Positions 1 through 13,935 of a stretch of DNA of 64,000 nt are shown here, in pieces. The stretch covers positions 38,774,635 through 38,838,634 of the forward strand of contig NC_060063.1 of NCBI RefSeq assembly GCF_020283565.1, read 5' to 3'. Each line of letters starts with the position of its first letter. Position 1 is the stretch's first letter. Source of the stretch: Trifolium pratense. Taxonomy: Eukaryota; Streptophyta; Magnoliopsida; Fabales; Fabaceae. The notes below the pieces were generated by a model that saw only the letters and a list, made by a program, of their open reading frames with translations, did no database searches and was not told the DNA's origin. Made by a program: the position numbers and the translations under genes.

Positions 1-476
1 TTTCACTTAGTGAGAAGCCAAAATTTTAAAATTAACACAGTCATGACTATTACCACGACCATGACCACATTCACTTTTGGGAATGGAGTAACATCAGTGG
101 GTCAGATTTCATTCACTTATGGGAATGATTTTTCATTCATTTATCATTGATATATACTATCATCAAATAATAAAATTAAGCAAATAATTAGATAAGCATA
201 GTAAACACAGTCTAATAAAAGATAATTACAATTATTTTTATTAATACTAATATAATGTAACGTACTAAAATTTTATAATGCAAATTAAATAGTAAAATGA
301 TGAAATTAATAACAATTATAATGTAACATATGCTATGAATGAGATTAATTAGTAACTTATTGAAAATAAATTGGAATATTTTTATGCTTTAGCTTTACAA
401 TATGATGATACATATCAAATTATTATTATTATTATTTATTTATTTTTAATTAGCATGATATGCATAGATTATACAC

Positions 477-507
<31 letters not shown>

Positions 508-1442
508 ACAATAAATAAAAATAAATTCAATAAAAATTATAAATAGCCAAAACTCTAAAAAAATTTGGTAAAGCTATCCTTCAGGGATGCATGTATAAGT
601 ATTTTGAATTCTTCTAAAATTCATAAGAAATAATTTATAGGAAGTTCTTCAAGAACTTATATAACATCATTATAATGTAAAATTAATCATTTATGCAATT
701 CTTCAGGAATGCATACAACATCGAGTTCTTCAAGAACTGTATAACATATATTATAATGTAAGAGAAATATATATATATATTGGTGCAATCCTTCAGGGAT
801 GCATAAATATATTGAATTATTCATGAGTTATTCAAAAACTCTATAAATATAATAGATCTTATCAATTATTTTGTACATCCTTCAGGGATGTGTCCCAATT
901 GAATTCATCAAGATTTCATGGAGAACAAAATTTGGATTTTTAAGTTCTTTAAGAACTATATAATAGATCAAATCAGTTATATTTTCAATCCTTCAGGGAT
1001 TGATATTTTAGAAGCGTAGGCTTATGAATTTTCAGGATTCATATTTTAAAATTTCATCATCCTATGAATCTTCAGGATTCATATTTTAAAAATTTCACTA
1101 CGATATTTCTGGATCGTAGGCTGTGAATCAATATGAAAAAAACGAAAAAAAATAGAATAAAAAAATACAAGAAATAAAATTATCACATCTCATGGTTGCT
1201 ATACCTTTCTAGAGAGGGGAAAGAGACTATCGTGCTGATAACGTGTTATAAACTATTCCTAGATAATAGCAAGAATAAAGAAGAAGAGATGAATGAGAGA
1301 AAGAGAAGAGAGAATCGACTCTTGTATTATTCTATTCAAGGTGTGTGTTTACATGACAATACAAGTCCTATTTATAGGACAATATAATGGGTCAAAGGAA
1401 TGAGCCAATGCTTAATGGGCATCCACCAAATTATTCATAACA
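1..1442 (-). mobile_element. Truncated relic of a copia-type LTR retrotransposon, 5' end only
   Basis: The stretch matches, in order and spacing, the 12.73-14.15 kb part of the element at 8638-14154: the opening bases resemble 12730 onward, short 'CTTCAGGATTCAT' repeats follow (about 1040-1110), then a primer-binding-like region, then an LTR. By comparison the element reads on the minus strand, so this is its 5' LTR and leader, and the rest lies beyond the window start. No open reading frame of note is present. It is diverged from the second copy and so is probably an older insertion of the same family. Confidence 0.7.
1244..1442 (-). repeat. LTR of the relic element (5' LTR in minus orientation)
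   Basis: It begins TGTTATAAAC and ends CATAACA on the plus strand, giving TG...CA termini. It is about 199 bp, against 198 bp in the related element, and shares the 'GTCCTATTTATAGGACA' block, but differs at many positions. The sequence on its left (CGTGCTGATAACG) matches the primer-binding side of the better-preserved element. Confidence 0.7.
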
Positions 1443-1689
1443 TAAATATTATTGTAATTGACAATGATATGATAGATTTCTAGAAGAAAGAAAAGTAACA
1501 CGTAGAAAAATGAAGAAAAGTCAGATCATATCATCTTTCTTTCCACATAAAACAATGAAAGTTTAAAGAAGTGAAGAGGACATTATAATTATTTATGAGG
1601 AAGAGGCCAAATAAATATATTATGTCATCTCTTTACAAATATGAGAATTACTTTTTCCGTCCTATCGGTTACTCGCGTGTCCTACGACT

Positions 1690-1975
1690 TTCCCATTTTA
1701 CCTTTCCTCTACTTAAGTAGCGGACATTATAAAAATAATTTTTTTTTTTGAAAAATGTCGTCCTCTACTTAAGTAGGGTGTTGGTAGGGTGTCCAATACT
1801 TAGCGGACGTTATAAAAATGAAAATTTTTGAAAAATGTCGTCCGCTATTTAAGAAGGACGTTATAAAGGTAGGGTGTTTTTTGAGGTGTCCGCTATTAAG
1901 TAGTGAACGTTATAAAGGTAGAGTGTTTTTTTGAGGTGTCCGCTATTAAGTAGCGAACGGAAGTATTTTGGTAAA
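1690..1975. repeat. Degenerate tandem repeat of about 50-60 bp
   Basis: Four to five diverged copies of a unit holding 'CTA(C)TTAAGTAGCGGACG', 'TTATAAA' and 'AGGGTGTTTTTTGAGG' follow one another. The last two copies (about 1880-1960) are the most alike. No coding frame runs through them. They may be the body of a MITE or a small satellite; I cannot name the family. Confidence 0.55.
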
Positions 1976-2179
1976 TTGGTAAGGCGCGTCTGTAAATCAG
2001 TAGGGTGGCAAAAGTAAACCTCTACAAATTATGTATACTGGACCAAATCCGATTGCATATTTGGGCTAAAGAGAGAGGCCCAATAAATATAATTGTCAAT
2101 TTTCATTTATACAATAAAAAAAGAGGCCCAATAAATATAATTGTTAATTAAAACGTAGGATACAATATAAATTAGAAAA

Positions 2180-2250
2180 TGCGCATCCAGGGAATCGAAC
2201 CCTGGTCAGTACCGTGGGAGGGTACTATGATACCACTACACCAGATGCGC
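2180..2250 (-). tRNA. tRNA-Gly (anticodon CCC)
   Basis: Read on the minus strand, 71 nt form a cloverleaf. The 7-bp acceptor stem pairs GCGCATC with GATGCGC. The anticodon arm is GTACC-CTCCCAC-GGTAC with anticodon CCC at 2216-2218, which reads GGG. The T arm is CAGGG-TTCGATT-CCCTG. The A-box-like segment (TGGTGTAGTGG) and B box (GGTTCGATTCC) are intact. The discriminator base is A (2180), followed at once by TTTT, a normal Pol III terminator. There is no intron. The gene looks functional and supplies glycine for cytosolic translation. No other cellular gene is within several kilobases. Confidence 0.95.
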
Positions 2251-3199
2251 TAGTTGAAGTAAATCTCGTTTAAATGATTTATTACTGTTACTGAATGTGT
2301 ACTATTTATAAATCATATTAATCCATAATTATCTTATGACTAAGATAATTATAATGGACTTTATGTTTGATGCAATCAAGATATCAAGGTTTTTTACAAA
2401 CACAATATTGTATTTCCATTTATATGTATTTCTCCGTTGTGATCGAACACCTTAAACATGTTCAGAGCCACCATTTATGTGTATTTTAAATTGATCACAA
2501 AAGTTAAATTGATCACAAAAGTATCTTTCAATCTTTCAATGTCTGTATACTTGTGAGTTGTGATTAATTTGAAAATCACCAAATTCATGATCTTCTACTT
2601 CATAGAAGTCTGCTTCTTGATTGTGTAAAAAAAAAAAAAAAAAAAAGAAGTCTGCTTCTTGATCATCTTGATAATTTTCTTAACTTGATAAATAAATCAC
2701 TGATTTAAAATCAGAGAGCTATCTCCCACACATTTCTACCTGTTCTCTCGCAACTACTGCTGCAGTAATACTGCAGATTTAGAAATTTGAACACTAGTTT
2801 TTACATTACATCTTAGTATCTTACTAAAGGGCATTACACCAAATCTTTAATATATTAAGATCAATAAAAAGAAATTGGTGCAAATAAATGACTTAGTAAC
2901 AAAACATAATTTAATTGTTTATTGGGTTAATTATAATTTTGATCCATCTATTTTCAATTTTCACTCGCTTAGAAAATTGGTTCCTTTATTATAAAATCAC
3001 CTGGTACTTAAAAATATTGACCAAAATCGTAATCAAGCTTTATTTATTTAATTGAAGCACCATCTATTGGAATATGAGAGGAGTCTGAAAATCATCCATA
3101 TATATTGGGTTTAAAAGCAACTTTACAAGTAAGTTAGACACCACATATTTATAAAAAATGACGTTAGGTTTATGGGTCCTCAAATTTTTAAAACACATT
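2251..3199. other. AT-rich intergenic sequence
   Basis: I see no gene. It contains an A-run of about 20 bases (near 2627-2646) between two copies of 'GAAGTCTGCTTCTTGAT', so a short direct duplication flanks the A-run. That may be a small poly(A)-ended insertion. Confidence 0.5.
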
Positions 3200-3208
3200 T
3201 ATAAAACA

Positions 3209-3591
3209 AGGCTAATGCTACGGTGGGACATCTTTACAAGTGGTCCACCGTGGACAAGTGATCTACCGAATATGAATTTTACGAAATTCACTGTTGGATT
3301 GAAAGTTTATATGATATAGATCATCCATAAATTTTTTAAATTTTTTGAAAATCATTTGATATGTTATTGAGACCCATCAAGATTTACGTTATTTAATAAA
3401 CCGTTAATCTTGATGTGTCTCAATAACATATCAAATGATTTTCAATTTTTCTAAATTTTTCTATGGATGAGCTATATGTTATAAACTTTCAATTTATAGG
3501 TGAATTTTGTAAAATTCGTATTCGTTATAATGTTATTCGTGACTGGTCCACCATGGACCACTTGATGAAGTGGTCCATATTAGAATTTACC
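3209..3591. mobile_element. Foldback MITE with 9-bp TSD (Mutator-type)
   Basis: The two halves are inverted copies over roughly 165 bp each, folding about a short loop near 3375-3400; for example 'GATATGTTATTGAGAC' on the left pairs with 'GTGTCTCAATAACATATC' on the right. The ends carry imperfect inverted repeats (GGCTAATGCTA... and GGTAAATTCTA...). A perfect 9-bp direct repeat, TATAAAACA, flanks it at 3200-3208 and 3592-3600, the duplication length typical of Mutator-like elements. It has no coding capacity. Confidence 0.8.
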
Positions 3592-3600
3592 TATAAAACA

Positions 3601-6600
3601 CCTCAAATTTTTTCAAACAATGTGAGACTTAACTCATTCACACTTATTACAATAATCTCCCCCTCAAATGTGAGTCATCGTTATCAATTGATTATGTTCC
3701 CCCTTAAGCAAAAGTTTTTTTTTTATCATCCATACACTTGCGCAGTTACACTCAACAGACCACTTTTGTCAAGATAGACTTTCAGTACAAGAAGTCATTA
3801 GAACCCGTCGTTGAACTATCGATTTTGATACCTCTTTCAGGTCATTCACGAGGGGGCAGTATAAGTCTGAGGATTGTCCACATTGAATTTAAGAGAAATC
3901 AAATAAGTAAATAAAAAACTACTTTTTTTTACCCTAAATATTAGGTTTATAAATCTTTTTATTTATAAAATACCAACCTCCATTTTTCGACACAATGCAA
4001 AACTTAAGTCACTTCACACTTAACAAAACAATCCTTTCAAATTGGGTTTTACACTATGCATGAAATGGAAGATTATGTTTTATACATCACTAAAGATAAG
4101 CAATTAATTCCAAGAGTTTATATATTTTAAATTCAAAAGTAATTTATACCGTTGCACCATCGCTTCATCCCAAATTTTATGCAATAGAATAACTAAATTC
4201 TTCAACAAAGATTAATACTAGTTATCAACAAAATCGATAAATATTCCACATCAATAATATCATAAGTTAAAAAATTTGAGCAAGCAATTTTGTGGGACTG
4301 GGTGGTGTCATTCAATGAATGAAGCCATACCCTCCCTTCACTCCACTCCACCCTAACATGTCCCCGGTAGAGGATTGATCCCACATTCCTTATGTTTAGC
4401 ACTTTATTATAAAAATAAATATGTAAATCACCAAATTTATTCTCTTTTAAGCAAAGTTTGGTACGAATCTTACAAATACAGTAAATCATTCTCGGTTAAC
4501 GTTAATCACATTGTTTGCTTCAAAAAAACCCCCACCGTTCATTTTGAACCCCATTTAGAAAATATCTAATTTAATCTTTTTCTTGTGATTATTTTAAGTC
4601 TTAGTAGAATGCAGAATATATTCATGAGAGTTTCTATGATGCACTCTCTTTTGGATTTTTTTTTGATGTAGTCCTTTTAATTAACCAATAAAAAATCGAT
4701 TAATTTTACATCAGCGCAAGTCTATGATGAACCTTGTGAAATTTTTATTTATTGTACAACAGTCCTTCGTTTAGTTAATAGTAATTTACAAACTTAGAAC
4801 TAACTATATATTATAATTTTAATAGCAAAGTTACATGGAAGATTCTAGTTTTCCTTTCCCCACCAACAAAATCACGGCATAACCATTCAAGCATTTCTGT
4901 AAAAAAAAACCAATTCCAGCTCCATATGAATGGATCCAAATACTTCCCAATACTCTCCTTATTTTAATAAAAAATAAAAACGAGAGAAGAAAGGATCGGT
5001 CCTTGTCATGTTCGTCCAAAAAATCTTAATCTCGTAAGATTTCAAACTCAAGATCATCCCTTGCTCTAGAAAATTTTATTTATATATAAGATTTCAAACA
5101 AATCGATTAATATTAACTGTGGATATGGTGAAATCAGTCATCGTCAGTTGTGACATATGTGGCGGTGGCAAGATCTCGTTTTCAAGTTTTAAAAATTTTA
5201 ATTTTAGGTTTTTTGTTTTAGACGATTTAAATCAAAATTAAAATCATAATTGTATTGCAAATTGTTTTTCTGATGTTTCTGGGTAATTAATTGTTACTTC
5301 CGACGTCTAAATGGAGTTGGAAATGTCGAGTCTAACGCTGAAGCTCCGGATCTGAAACGGGTTGAAGTGACCCGGCCAAAGATCGAAGATGAAAATTTAT
5401 TTAATTTAATATATTTTTGTCGGTGATGAACAAAAGTTCATAAGTTGAAAACAATGATGTTTGTTTAAAACATGATTTTGTGAGGTTGTTGTTTTTTATT
5501 TAATTTTAGTTGTAATTGACATAATTAAAATTAAAAATAATTTAAACATTAATTGGAATAATTTTGTAACTTTTAATATTAATAGATGTAAAGATATATG
5601 GTAAGTACTATATAAGTGGCTTGTACCATATAATATAAAGTTAGTCAACACTGCATTCTCATTGACCAGATTAGAAATGTATCAAAACAGTCCAAATAAA
5701 AAATACACCATAGAATTTTCCTATATTCATATGTCTAAACTGTTAGCTATCATTAGGAAAAATAAAATAGGAGGAATTCCTCTTTTGAGGGCAACGTACA
5801 AAAACTAATTAATGGTAGTTTACTAATTAATGGATTATTTTATATATCATGCATGCATGTTTAGAGAATTTGAGATTTTGTAAAAGATTTTAACTTGATT
5901 ATTTAAAGTATAAGGCATCAGATGTGACAGATCCTAGGCTAAATAATGCACTTATCTTTTTTAAAATGAGATAATGGTAATATGTAAGCATAACTAAACC
6001 CCATCTCTCTAATTAAAAAATATTTGTACAAAAAGTACGAGAATAATAACTAAATTAAATATGGATGCTAATCTATACTCTGCAGAAATATGTAGCAGTT
6101 CGTAAGTGAAGTTCATTTGATAGCTACCATAAACATAAACGTAAAATTGAGGGGGTTATAATTCTAATCAGTGAGTCCATATAAAAGTGCGTATGACAAT
6201 AAGATAAACAAATTTCTAGTTAATCTTAAGATAAAATAGAAATCCTAAAATTTGAGGCGAATGAACCGAACTTCAATACGGAAAAGTCCATGTACCCACT
6301 ACTCTCTGTAGCAAGCAGCAAGCGATATTGGCTTTTTCAAGCTAAAAACTCCATAATCAAAGAATTATACAGATATTGAGGTAGACCCAGCAAAATGAGA
6401 CACCACGTACTATTAACTCCTGACTAATCAAATCTTGTTAGAGCAAACCAGAACCATTCGAAAGTCAAATCGAGGGATGATTAGTCAACGAGGTAAAGCC
6501 CCACGAGCACAGAAGTTACCAAAATCACCAGCACCTACTACCGTCAACACGGAGTATCCATGCAACACGCAACTAACCCTTTCGAGCAAATCAGGCCGAA

Positions 6601-6756
6601 TTGGGTCTTGATGAGTCCAACTTGTGGGTAGTATAAAAAAAACCGCGCGGAGATATGAATCGGCTACCAACACAGAAATAATCCAATTAAAACTTCTTGT
6701 AAAACAGCAGTACGAAGCGGTGACGGAGGCGACCTCCTTTTCAAGTCCAGAACAAC
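3601..6756. other. Intergenic sequence without a recognisable gene
   Basis: No reading frame here resembles a known protein and no RNA gene was seen. The part around 3640-3900 ('CTCCCCCTCAAATGTGAG') looks like the decayed edge of an LTR retrotransposon, but no partner LTR was found. Short frames on either strand contain poor codon use and stop-rich surroundings and are not called as genes. Confidence 0.5.
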
Positions 6757-6764
6757 CCACCAAG

Positions 6765-7249
6765 TAGGCATGGCAATAAAATCCATACCCGCGGGTACCC
6801 ACCCAAACCATACCCGTTTTGACGGGAAAAACCTGAGTTGACTGGGTTTGGGTTTTTCCCGATTTCAAAAGATGGGTCTGGGGCGGGTAATGGGTACATT
6901 GATACCCATCCCGAACCCGTCCCCGAATCCGTCCCGCTTATACTAAAAATTAGATTTCACCTCTTTTAAATTAGAAACGCTTAAACAATCTCTTAAATTA
7001 CGTTCATATATTTATTTTTTATTTTAATTTGAGTATTAAACAAACCATTTTCTCTATTTTTTTTTTCTTTATTTAAAAAAATATTGTTGAGAGAAAATAA
7101 TTTTGAACATTTAACTTTTTTTTTAATAAAAAAATACTAAAATATAATCTAAATTTACGTGGAAAGAGGCGTAATGGGGATACCCGAAACCTGATGGGGA
7201 TACCCGATCCCCGTTGGGTATGGGTTTGGGGTTATTATTGCCATGCCTA
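6765..7249. mobile_element. hAT-type MITE with 8-bp TSD
   Basis: The 485-bp element has 15-bp perfect terminal inverted repeats (TAGGCATGGCAATAA at the left, its complement at the right). It is rich in 'GGGTACCC' and 'TACCCG' motifs next to both ends. A perfect 8-bp target duplication, CCACCAAG, lies at 6757-6764 and 7250-7257, as expected for hAT elements. No transposase is encoded, so it would depend on a source elsewhere. Confidence 0.9.
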
Positions 7250-7257
7250 CCACCAAG

Positions 7258-8139
7258 GATGTAACGGAACCAATAGTAAACAAATTATATCATGAAAACC
7301 ACTGTCTTACAAAATACCCTCACGGGTAAGACAATTAACAACATGTCGCGCACGTAGCAGAAACACGACAACCATCTACGGCAACCATACAACAATCTGT
7401 GGCAGCAAAACAACCATCAACCATTTGTGGCAGAGCCAATATGTAACAAAAGAAAAACCACGCTTTGTGGTGGCGACGCGCCATTGAAAACTGACCCAAT
7501 CATTTTATTTTATTTTTTGTTATCAACCCCAGAACAACAAACACAAAGTAGCAAAACTACTATAATGGAGAGAGAAGCTCCGCGGTGAACAATTGACCAC
7601 CGTTGTGTTGTGCGATTGGGAAAAAATATGATGCGAAGAATCAGAGAGGACTCTCATCGAGAAAACGGAGATTGGAGTTGAAAGCGAGGTTGAACGGGAA
7701 AAGAAGTGGTGCAGTGGTTAGTGGTAAAGAAGAGAGAAGGTAAAGCGTTTAGGGTGTGGTGGTTTTCGAAGAAGAGAGAAAGTATATCGTCTCTTCAATT
7801 AGTACAATAATCCCTATATTTTACATACAATGTCTCTACCAATTAAACTATGCTTACATTAACTTAATCTAAAATGTTTTTGTTTACTACTTTCGCTAAA
7901 TTTTATTTTAGACCTCAATTAGTGTCGAGCCGACCATGTAACTTAATTATCCCACGTATTTATCTTATTCAGATCATCAAAGATACTCTTGATGAGCTAA
8001 AGGGATTGCAGACTTTCTTTTCAAAAGGAGAGGCTAATATAGAAAGATTGTAGGGATGCTTATACGGGAGAAAGTAGATTTGTTTTGTTAAATAAATATA
8101 GGATATAGGACTAGGATTTTGGATTTTCTATGGGATATA
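7258..8139. other. Intergenic sequence
   Basis: No gene is supported. The stretch at 7560-7790 is purine-rich (many GAGAGA, GAAGAAG) with no long open frame. Confidence 0.5.
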
Positions 8140-8637
8140 GTCACATGCAGTGTTTTAAAAACCGGACCGGGCATCGAACCGGTGAGGGTACTGGGTCACT
8201 GGTTCATTGGTCAAACCACTGGGTCACTGGTCGAACCGCATGATAAACCGGATTAAATCGGATTAAACCGATAGAATGAACCGGCCTCTATAATAAAACT
8301 ATTTAGTTATTAAACCGGTCGAATCAGATAACTCGGTCTTTAAATATATAATATATGCCTTAACATGTCTTACTGCATTAGCTTTGTTCAACCAACAACT
8401 CTTGGAAGAAAAAAAATTAATAAAAGCAAACATGATACTGTAGCAAGTTGTTGCCAACTCAAAGTTACCTATTCTTCTGTCAACAAAAAAGAATCTATTG
8501 GACATGTCTTGGAACCCACAAAAAGACTCACTTAGGAATATATAGTTATATTTTCAAGACACGTTGAAATTCAATATCAGTTTCCCACAAATGTTACTCG
8601 TTACTAGAATAATCAATAATTATCAATATTTTCATTC

Positions 8638-8835
8638 TGTTATAAACTATTTCTAAAGAATAGCAAGAATATAGAAGGAGAAGAGAAAGAGAGAAGAGAA
8701 AGGAATAGACCATTGTTATTATTCTATTCACAAGTGTGTATTACATTGTAACAAAGAGGTCCTATTTATAGGACACAATTAGGGGACAAGAAAACCTACA
8801 CAATAATGGACATTCATTACATATTATTCATAACA
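8638..8835 (-). repeat. 3' LTR (minus orientation) of the nested element
   Basis: 198 bp, TG...CA ends. By eye it is base-for-base identical to 13957-14154. The 17-bp block GTCCTATTTATAGGACA contains a TATA-like core within a palindrome and could be promoter or hairpin sequence. Confidence 0.92.
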
Positions 8836-8844
8836 CTCCCCCTT
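8836..8844 (-). other. Polypurine tract of the nested LTR element
   Basis: On the minus strand AAGGGGGAG directly precedes the 3' LTR start TGTTATGAAT. This is where a plus-strand DNA primer would form and it sets the element's orientation. Confidence 0.85.
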
Positions 8845-11800
8845 GAATGTCCATGAAAGATATTCTTTCTCTAAAAAAAACCCTAATGAAGGAAAAAGAG
8901 TACATCATCATTTGTGTGTGAACTGCCTCATTAAAAACCTTACCAGGAAAACCCAGTGGGACAAAACCACGGTGAAGGGAAAAAGAGTGCAGAACATATT
9001 TATATCTCCCCCTCATAAAGACAATTATTATACATGAGATGAAAAATCAAATAATCTTATGTACTAGCTGCTCCAAAGTTTTACTAAAAGTTGACTCTGT
9101 AGAAAAATCTGTTATATCTTCTTTATTATACTCTTCTCTAAATTAGCACTGCGTCTGATATTATCTTCATGTTGAGTTGTTGCAGGAACTATCATTTTGT
9201 AATAAAACAACGAATTTCTTGTATGTGTTGAATTACAATCCTCAACAAAAACATCTTCTCAGCTTGCTTGATGTAGTGCTAAAATCTTCACATGATTGGA
9301 TGATATTGTTGTTTCTTTAAAGTATAAATAATTCTATGTTTTGCTTTACTTCAATATTTGGGTTGGATGAATAGGCAAAAATAAAATACTACGAAATTAT
9401 AGCAAATATATTAGTGAGCTTAATTGAATTAAGATATGGTACTTCAGGACCAATTCAAATTGTTCATCATTTTCTTGAGGCATGACACATCAAATGACAT
9501 TGCAACCATTTTTAGTATACAACAAATTAGATTTGTCAATGTCAAACTGTTTTAACACTTTTGCTATATAATCTTATTTAAATTATAAATTTAAATGAGA
9601 ATATCTCATAAGCTCTTCGGGAGTCTAGATGATATTTTATCATTAATATAAGCCTCGGATATAAATAATTCATTGTCAGGGATCATCATTATCAAGTGAG
9701 CCAGTAAAATACGTTAAAACACATATTTCACATGAATTGAGTATTTCATATGCTACTCAACTTAATTAATTTTTTGAATTCACTTCAGGTGAATATGCTT
9801 CTTGAAAATCAATGATTGACATTTATCAATATACTTGAATAACAATTCAAACTCTAAACATTTTGTTTTTATTATTTTTCTCTTGAAAACTTATTCATAT
9901 CGATTTATCTCCATCTGCAGATGAAATGGACTACTGGTCCAAAAACATTTCGCTTTGCAAAGCTAGTTTAATTTTGTATCAATTGCGTCTATCTTATTTA
10001 GTCAATCATTTCATTGTCTATAATCCTTAATAGACTTTGATTTATGATCCTCATTGTCATTTATCACATATATAGCGCTTTATTATGTGCAAAAATATTG
10101 TCAACGTTGACTTCATCTCGGTTTCATCGTATTCCATTCATGACATAATTTATTGAGATCTCTTTATTTTCATAAATTTTAGGTACCTAATAAGTTCTTC
10201 TGGAACTGAAAAATCAATTATGTCAAATGCTCTTTTGAGATTTTCATATCCTCACTTGGGTCATCTTTCTTTTTTTTAGCTCCTTATCTTATTTGAGGAA
10301 TTTATCCTTGAAACCGATTTGCTTACCATGCTTCAAGCGTGGTTAAGAATCATTTGCAATATTAGATTGTCCGACAGGGACATTCATTTTTATCGGAGCA
10401 TTAGCAGCTATTGATTGATTTCATAAACTTTGCAAATGAGTTATCTTTTGAACATTTGGTTCAAGCTATTTTATATGAGGATCAAGATGAGATAATAATA
10501 ATAATAATAATTTATTTCAAGTGATTCATTTGAACTTCTGGTTCATATTTTTAGCTGCTTATTCCCTCCCCCAAATATTGGGAAAATTAATTCATCACTT
10601 GAAAATTAGCCTTCTGGGCTATAAACAAGTCCCTAATTATTGGCTCAATATAATTTATAAGGGATGAAGAGTTATATCAAATATATTTTCCCAATATTCT
10701 TTTACGACCCATTTAAATGCATTATATTGGAGCAATTGAGACGTACCCAACACATCCAAAAATGTTCATATGGGAAAATAGGTTTATAAACTAAAATTCA
10801 AATAAATTAGGGGAGAGCTTATGTATATAATAATTTGTTGGCATGATGCTATTCAATATCTCAACATACATGTTTGAGTGTTCCCAACTATAACTTAGAA
10901 TGAATCTTCAGGTCCATTATTTTTGTTTGTATGAACATATTTCACAAGATGTTTGATATAAATTTCAATTAACATATGATATTTATCAAATATTTTCTAG
11001 AATAATATATATAAAACGAAAAAATAATCTCACAAACTTCTGGTTGTGAGTTTATAACAAACATACATGTGACCATTTAGTTGATGCATCAATTAAAATT
11101 TTAGGAATCTAATCGGTCCACATGATCGGTGTATTGATTTACAAATATCACCTTATATATATTCTAAAAAATAAAAGATGCTCATTTACTTAATTTATCA
11201 ACTTCCTTCGGGAACTAGTAACACATAAAAATTATTAGATTGAAGAAACTTCAGGCCCTTCAATTCATATAAAATTATTTTATATTTCACATCATAATAG
11301 ATTCGGGATGACCCATCCGATCTTGCCAATTACAAACTTAATATAATTTAAATTGTAAACTTCTGGTTTACTTAAACATGTGCTTAAGTTGCACTAATAT
11401 CATAAGTACACCATAAACTAGAGATAAAAGTTGATAATATGTCTCGTAATATAGAGATAAAATATCTCCGTCGTTTCTTGTTTCAATATGATATTCATTT
11501 ATGTGAATATCCTTCGGTAACAAATTTCTTTAAGACTTAAAATATAAAATACATTAGCAAAGTCCAACTTTGTTTCTCGATATAACAATGCATTGACTCT
11601 TCTGGAGTCTTCAATAATTTTCGTACTACCAAATATAAAATTTAATTTTTCATGAATAGTAGTATCGATGAATATTTTCAAGCTAAACAAATATGTTTCT
11701 ACAAAAAATCTTTTCGGTGGAACACAATAAAAAATAGTAATAATTTATTTGTATGAGAATTAAAAGAGTAAAAATAAAGTATAACAAATTTTTTTTTTAT

Positions 11801-13589
11801 GTGGATTTCAGTAGAATTAGAAATTAAAATATAGTAATAATTAAAAGATTTTAAAATTAAAATCAATCAATTGATTTAAATATGTAACCGGAATAATTAA
11901 AATCAGTTTATATTTACAAACTGTAACCGAATTATAATTATAAGTAATTAAGAAAATAATTGTATTCAAAGCTTAAGAAAACATAATCACCATAAAATAA
12001 ATTCAAAGTTTAATGTATAAAAAGCTAAATGTAACTTTTTTTCTTAGGCATATATTTCATAGGGAATAATAATCGTCTACCTCATAGTAAAATATAAAAT
12101 AGATAGATAGAGATCTTACTAAGTTGTACATCGAGAAATAAAGTCGAATTATCATGTAAAAACTTTCACATTTCAATTGATAATTATTGAAATTGTACCA
12201 ATCTAAAATATGATAAATCAAATATTTTTTGAAATTATTTTCATAAGTTTGCTACTTCAGGAGCATATTCAAGAGACATACATAATTGTTCTTTTAATTT
12301 TGGTCCAATTTATACTAAGATCAAATAGATCATATGGACTTTAATCATGTTGTAAACAAAAATTAGTTCTTCAGGAACTCAACAACAAATCTCTATTCAG
12401 AATGGCTAGAGAAAAACACAATTTTACAATCTTTCATAATATTGGTTAAGAAAATCCATATTCTTTGAGCAATCCATCAAAGATGCGCTAATATTAAAGC
12501 TTTAGCTTTTCAAGAACTATATCACAAGTGATCTTCATATAATGATCATAATAATCTTCATAATTTCTTTAAGAAAATTTTATTCTTTGAGCAATCATTC
12601 AAAGATGCTTCAATATTAAGGTTTTCCCTTTTTATTCTTTAATTAGTTCTTCGGGAACTAGCTAATATCACATATATTTTCATTAGTTTTGCTAATTTGT
12701 CTACTTTTCCTTTTTTTTTCTTTCAATTCTAGCGAGAAGCTGAGCTTTTAAAATTAACACGGCCATGACTATTACCTCAACGATGGCCACAATTTTGTCC
12801 ATGGTAATCGTGTGTTGCTACATTCACTTCCGGGAATGGAGTAACATCAATGGGTTGGACTTCATTCACTTCTGGGAATGATTTTTCATTCATTTATTAT
12901 TGATATATACTATCATCAAATAATAAAATTAAACAAATACTTAGATAAGCATAATAAACATAGTCAAATAAAAAAAATTAATTCCAATTATTTTTTATTA
13001 ATACTAATGTAATGTAACGTACTGAAAATTTATAATGCAAATTAAATAGTAACTTAATAATAATTATAATGTAACCTATGTTATGAATAAGATTAATTAG
13101 TAACTTATTGAAAAAATAAAAATAAATTGGCATATAACGTATTGATAACAAAATTGGCATATGATATACATTTTTTATGTTTTGTACAATATAGAAATAA
13201 ATAAATAAATCCATTGAAAATTGTAAATTGCCAAAATTTTATAAAAATTGGTAAAACTATCCTTTAGGGATGCATATGTATATTGAATTCTTCTGGAATT
13301 ATTAAGAAATAATTTGATTTTTCTTTTAAGTTCTTCAGGAACTATATAATATTGTTATAATGTAAGAATAATCATTTATGCAATCCTCATAAGAATAATC
13401 CATATTCTTCGTTATATTATAATATATCTAATTGTACAATCCTTCAAAGATGTATCTGTAATGAATTCTTCAGGAATTCGTGGGTAATACAAATTGATTT
13501 TAAAATTGTTTAAGAACTGTATAACGGATCAAATATATATTCAATCAGTTATTTATCCAATCCTTCAGGGATTGATGTTCATTTTACTT

Positions 13590-13785
13590 ATATCTATGAA
13601 TCTTCAGGATTCATATTTTAAAATTTCATCATACTATGAATCTTCAGGATTCATATTTTAAAATTTATCACACCATGAATCTTCAGGATTCATATTTTAA
13701 AATTTCATCATAATATGAATCTTCTGGATTCATATTTTAAAATTTTATCACACTATGAATCTTCAGGATTCATATTTCAAAAATT
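13590..13785 (-). repeat. Five tandem copies of a ~37-bp unit in the leader of the nested element
   Basis: The core GAATCTTCAGGATTCATAT plus TTTAAAATTT recurs five times with a short variable spacer (CATCATACT, ATCACACC and so on). Each core is itself a small inverted repeat (GAATC...GATTC). The relic at the window start keeps two copies near 1040-1110, so the array varies in copy number within the family. Related shorter motifs ('TTCTTCAGGAACT', 'CCTTCAGGGATGCA') are scattered through the leader. Confidence 0.8.
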
Positions 13786-13935
13786 TAACCACGATACTTC
13801 TGGATCGAAGGTTTGTGAATCAATATAAAAAAAAACAAGAAGACAAAAAATTATCTGAAAGAATAGAATAAAAAAAATCATACATAAAATAAAATTGTCA
13901 CTTCCCTTTGTTGCTATACCTTTCTTGAAAGGGGA

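Noticed and set aside
6485..6868. 127-codon minus-strand frame
   Set aside because: It runs from host sequence into the hAT MITE end across the 8-bp TSD, so it cannot be an old gene; no domain is recognisable.
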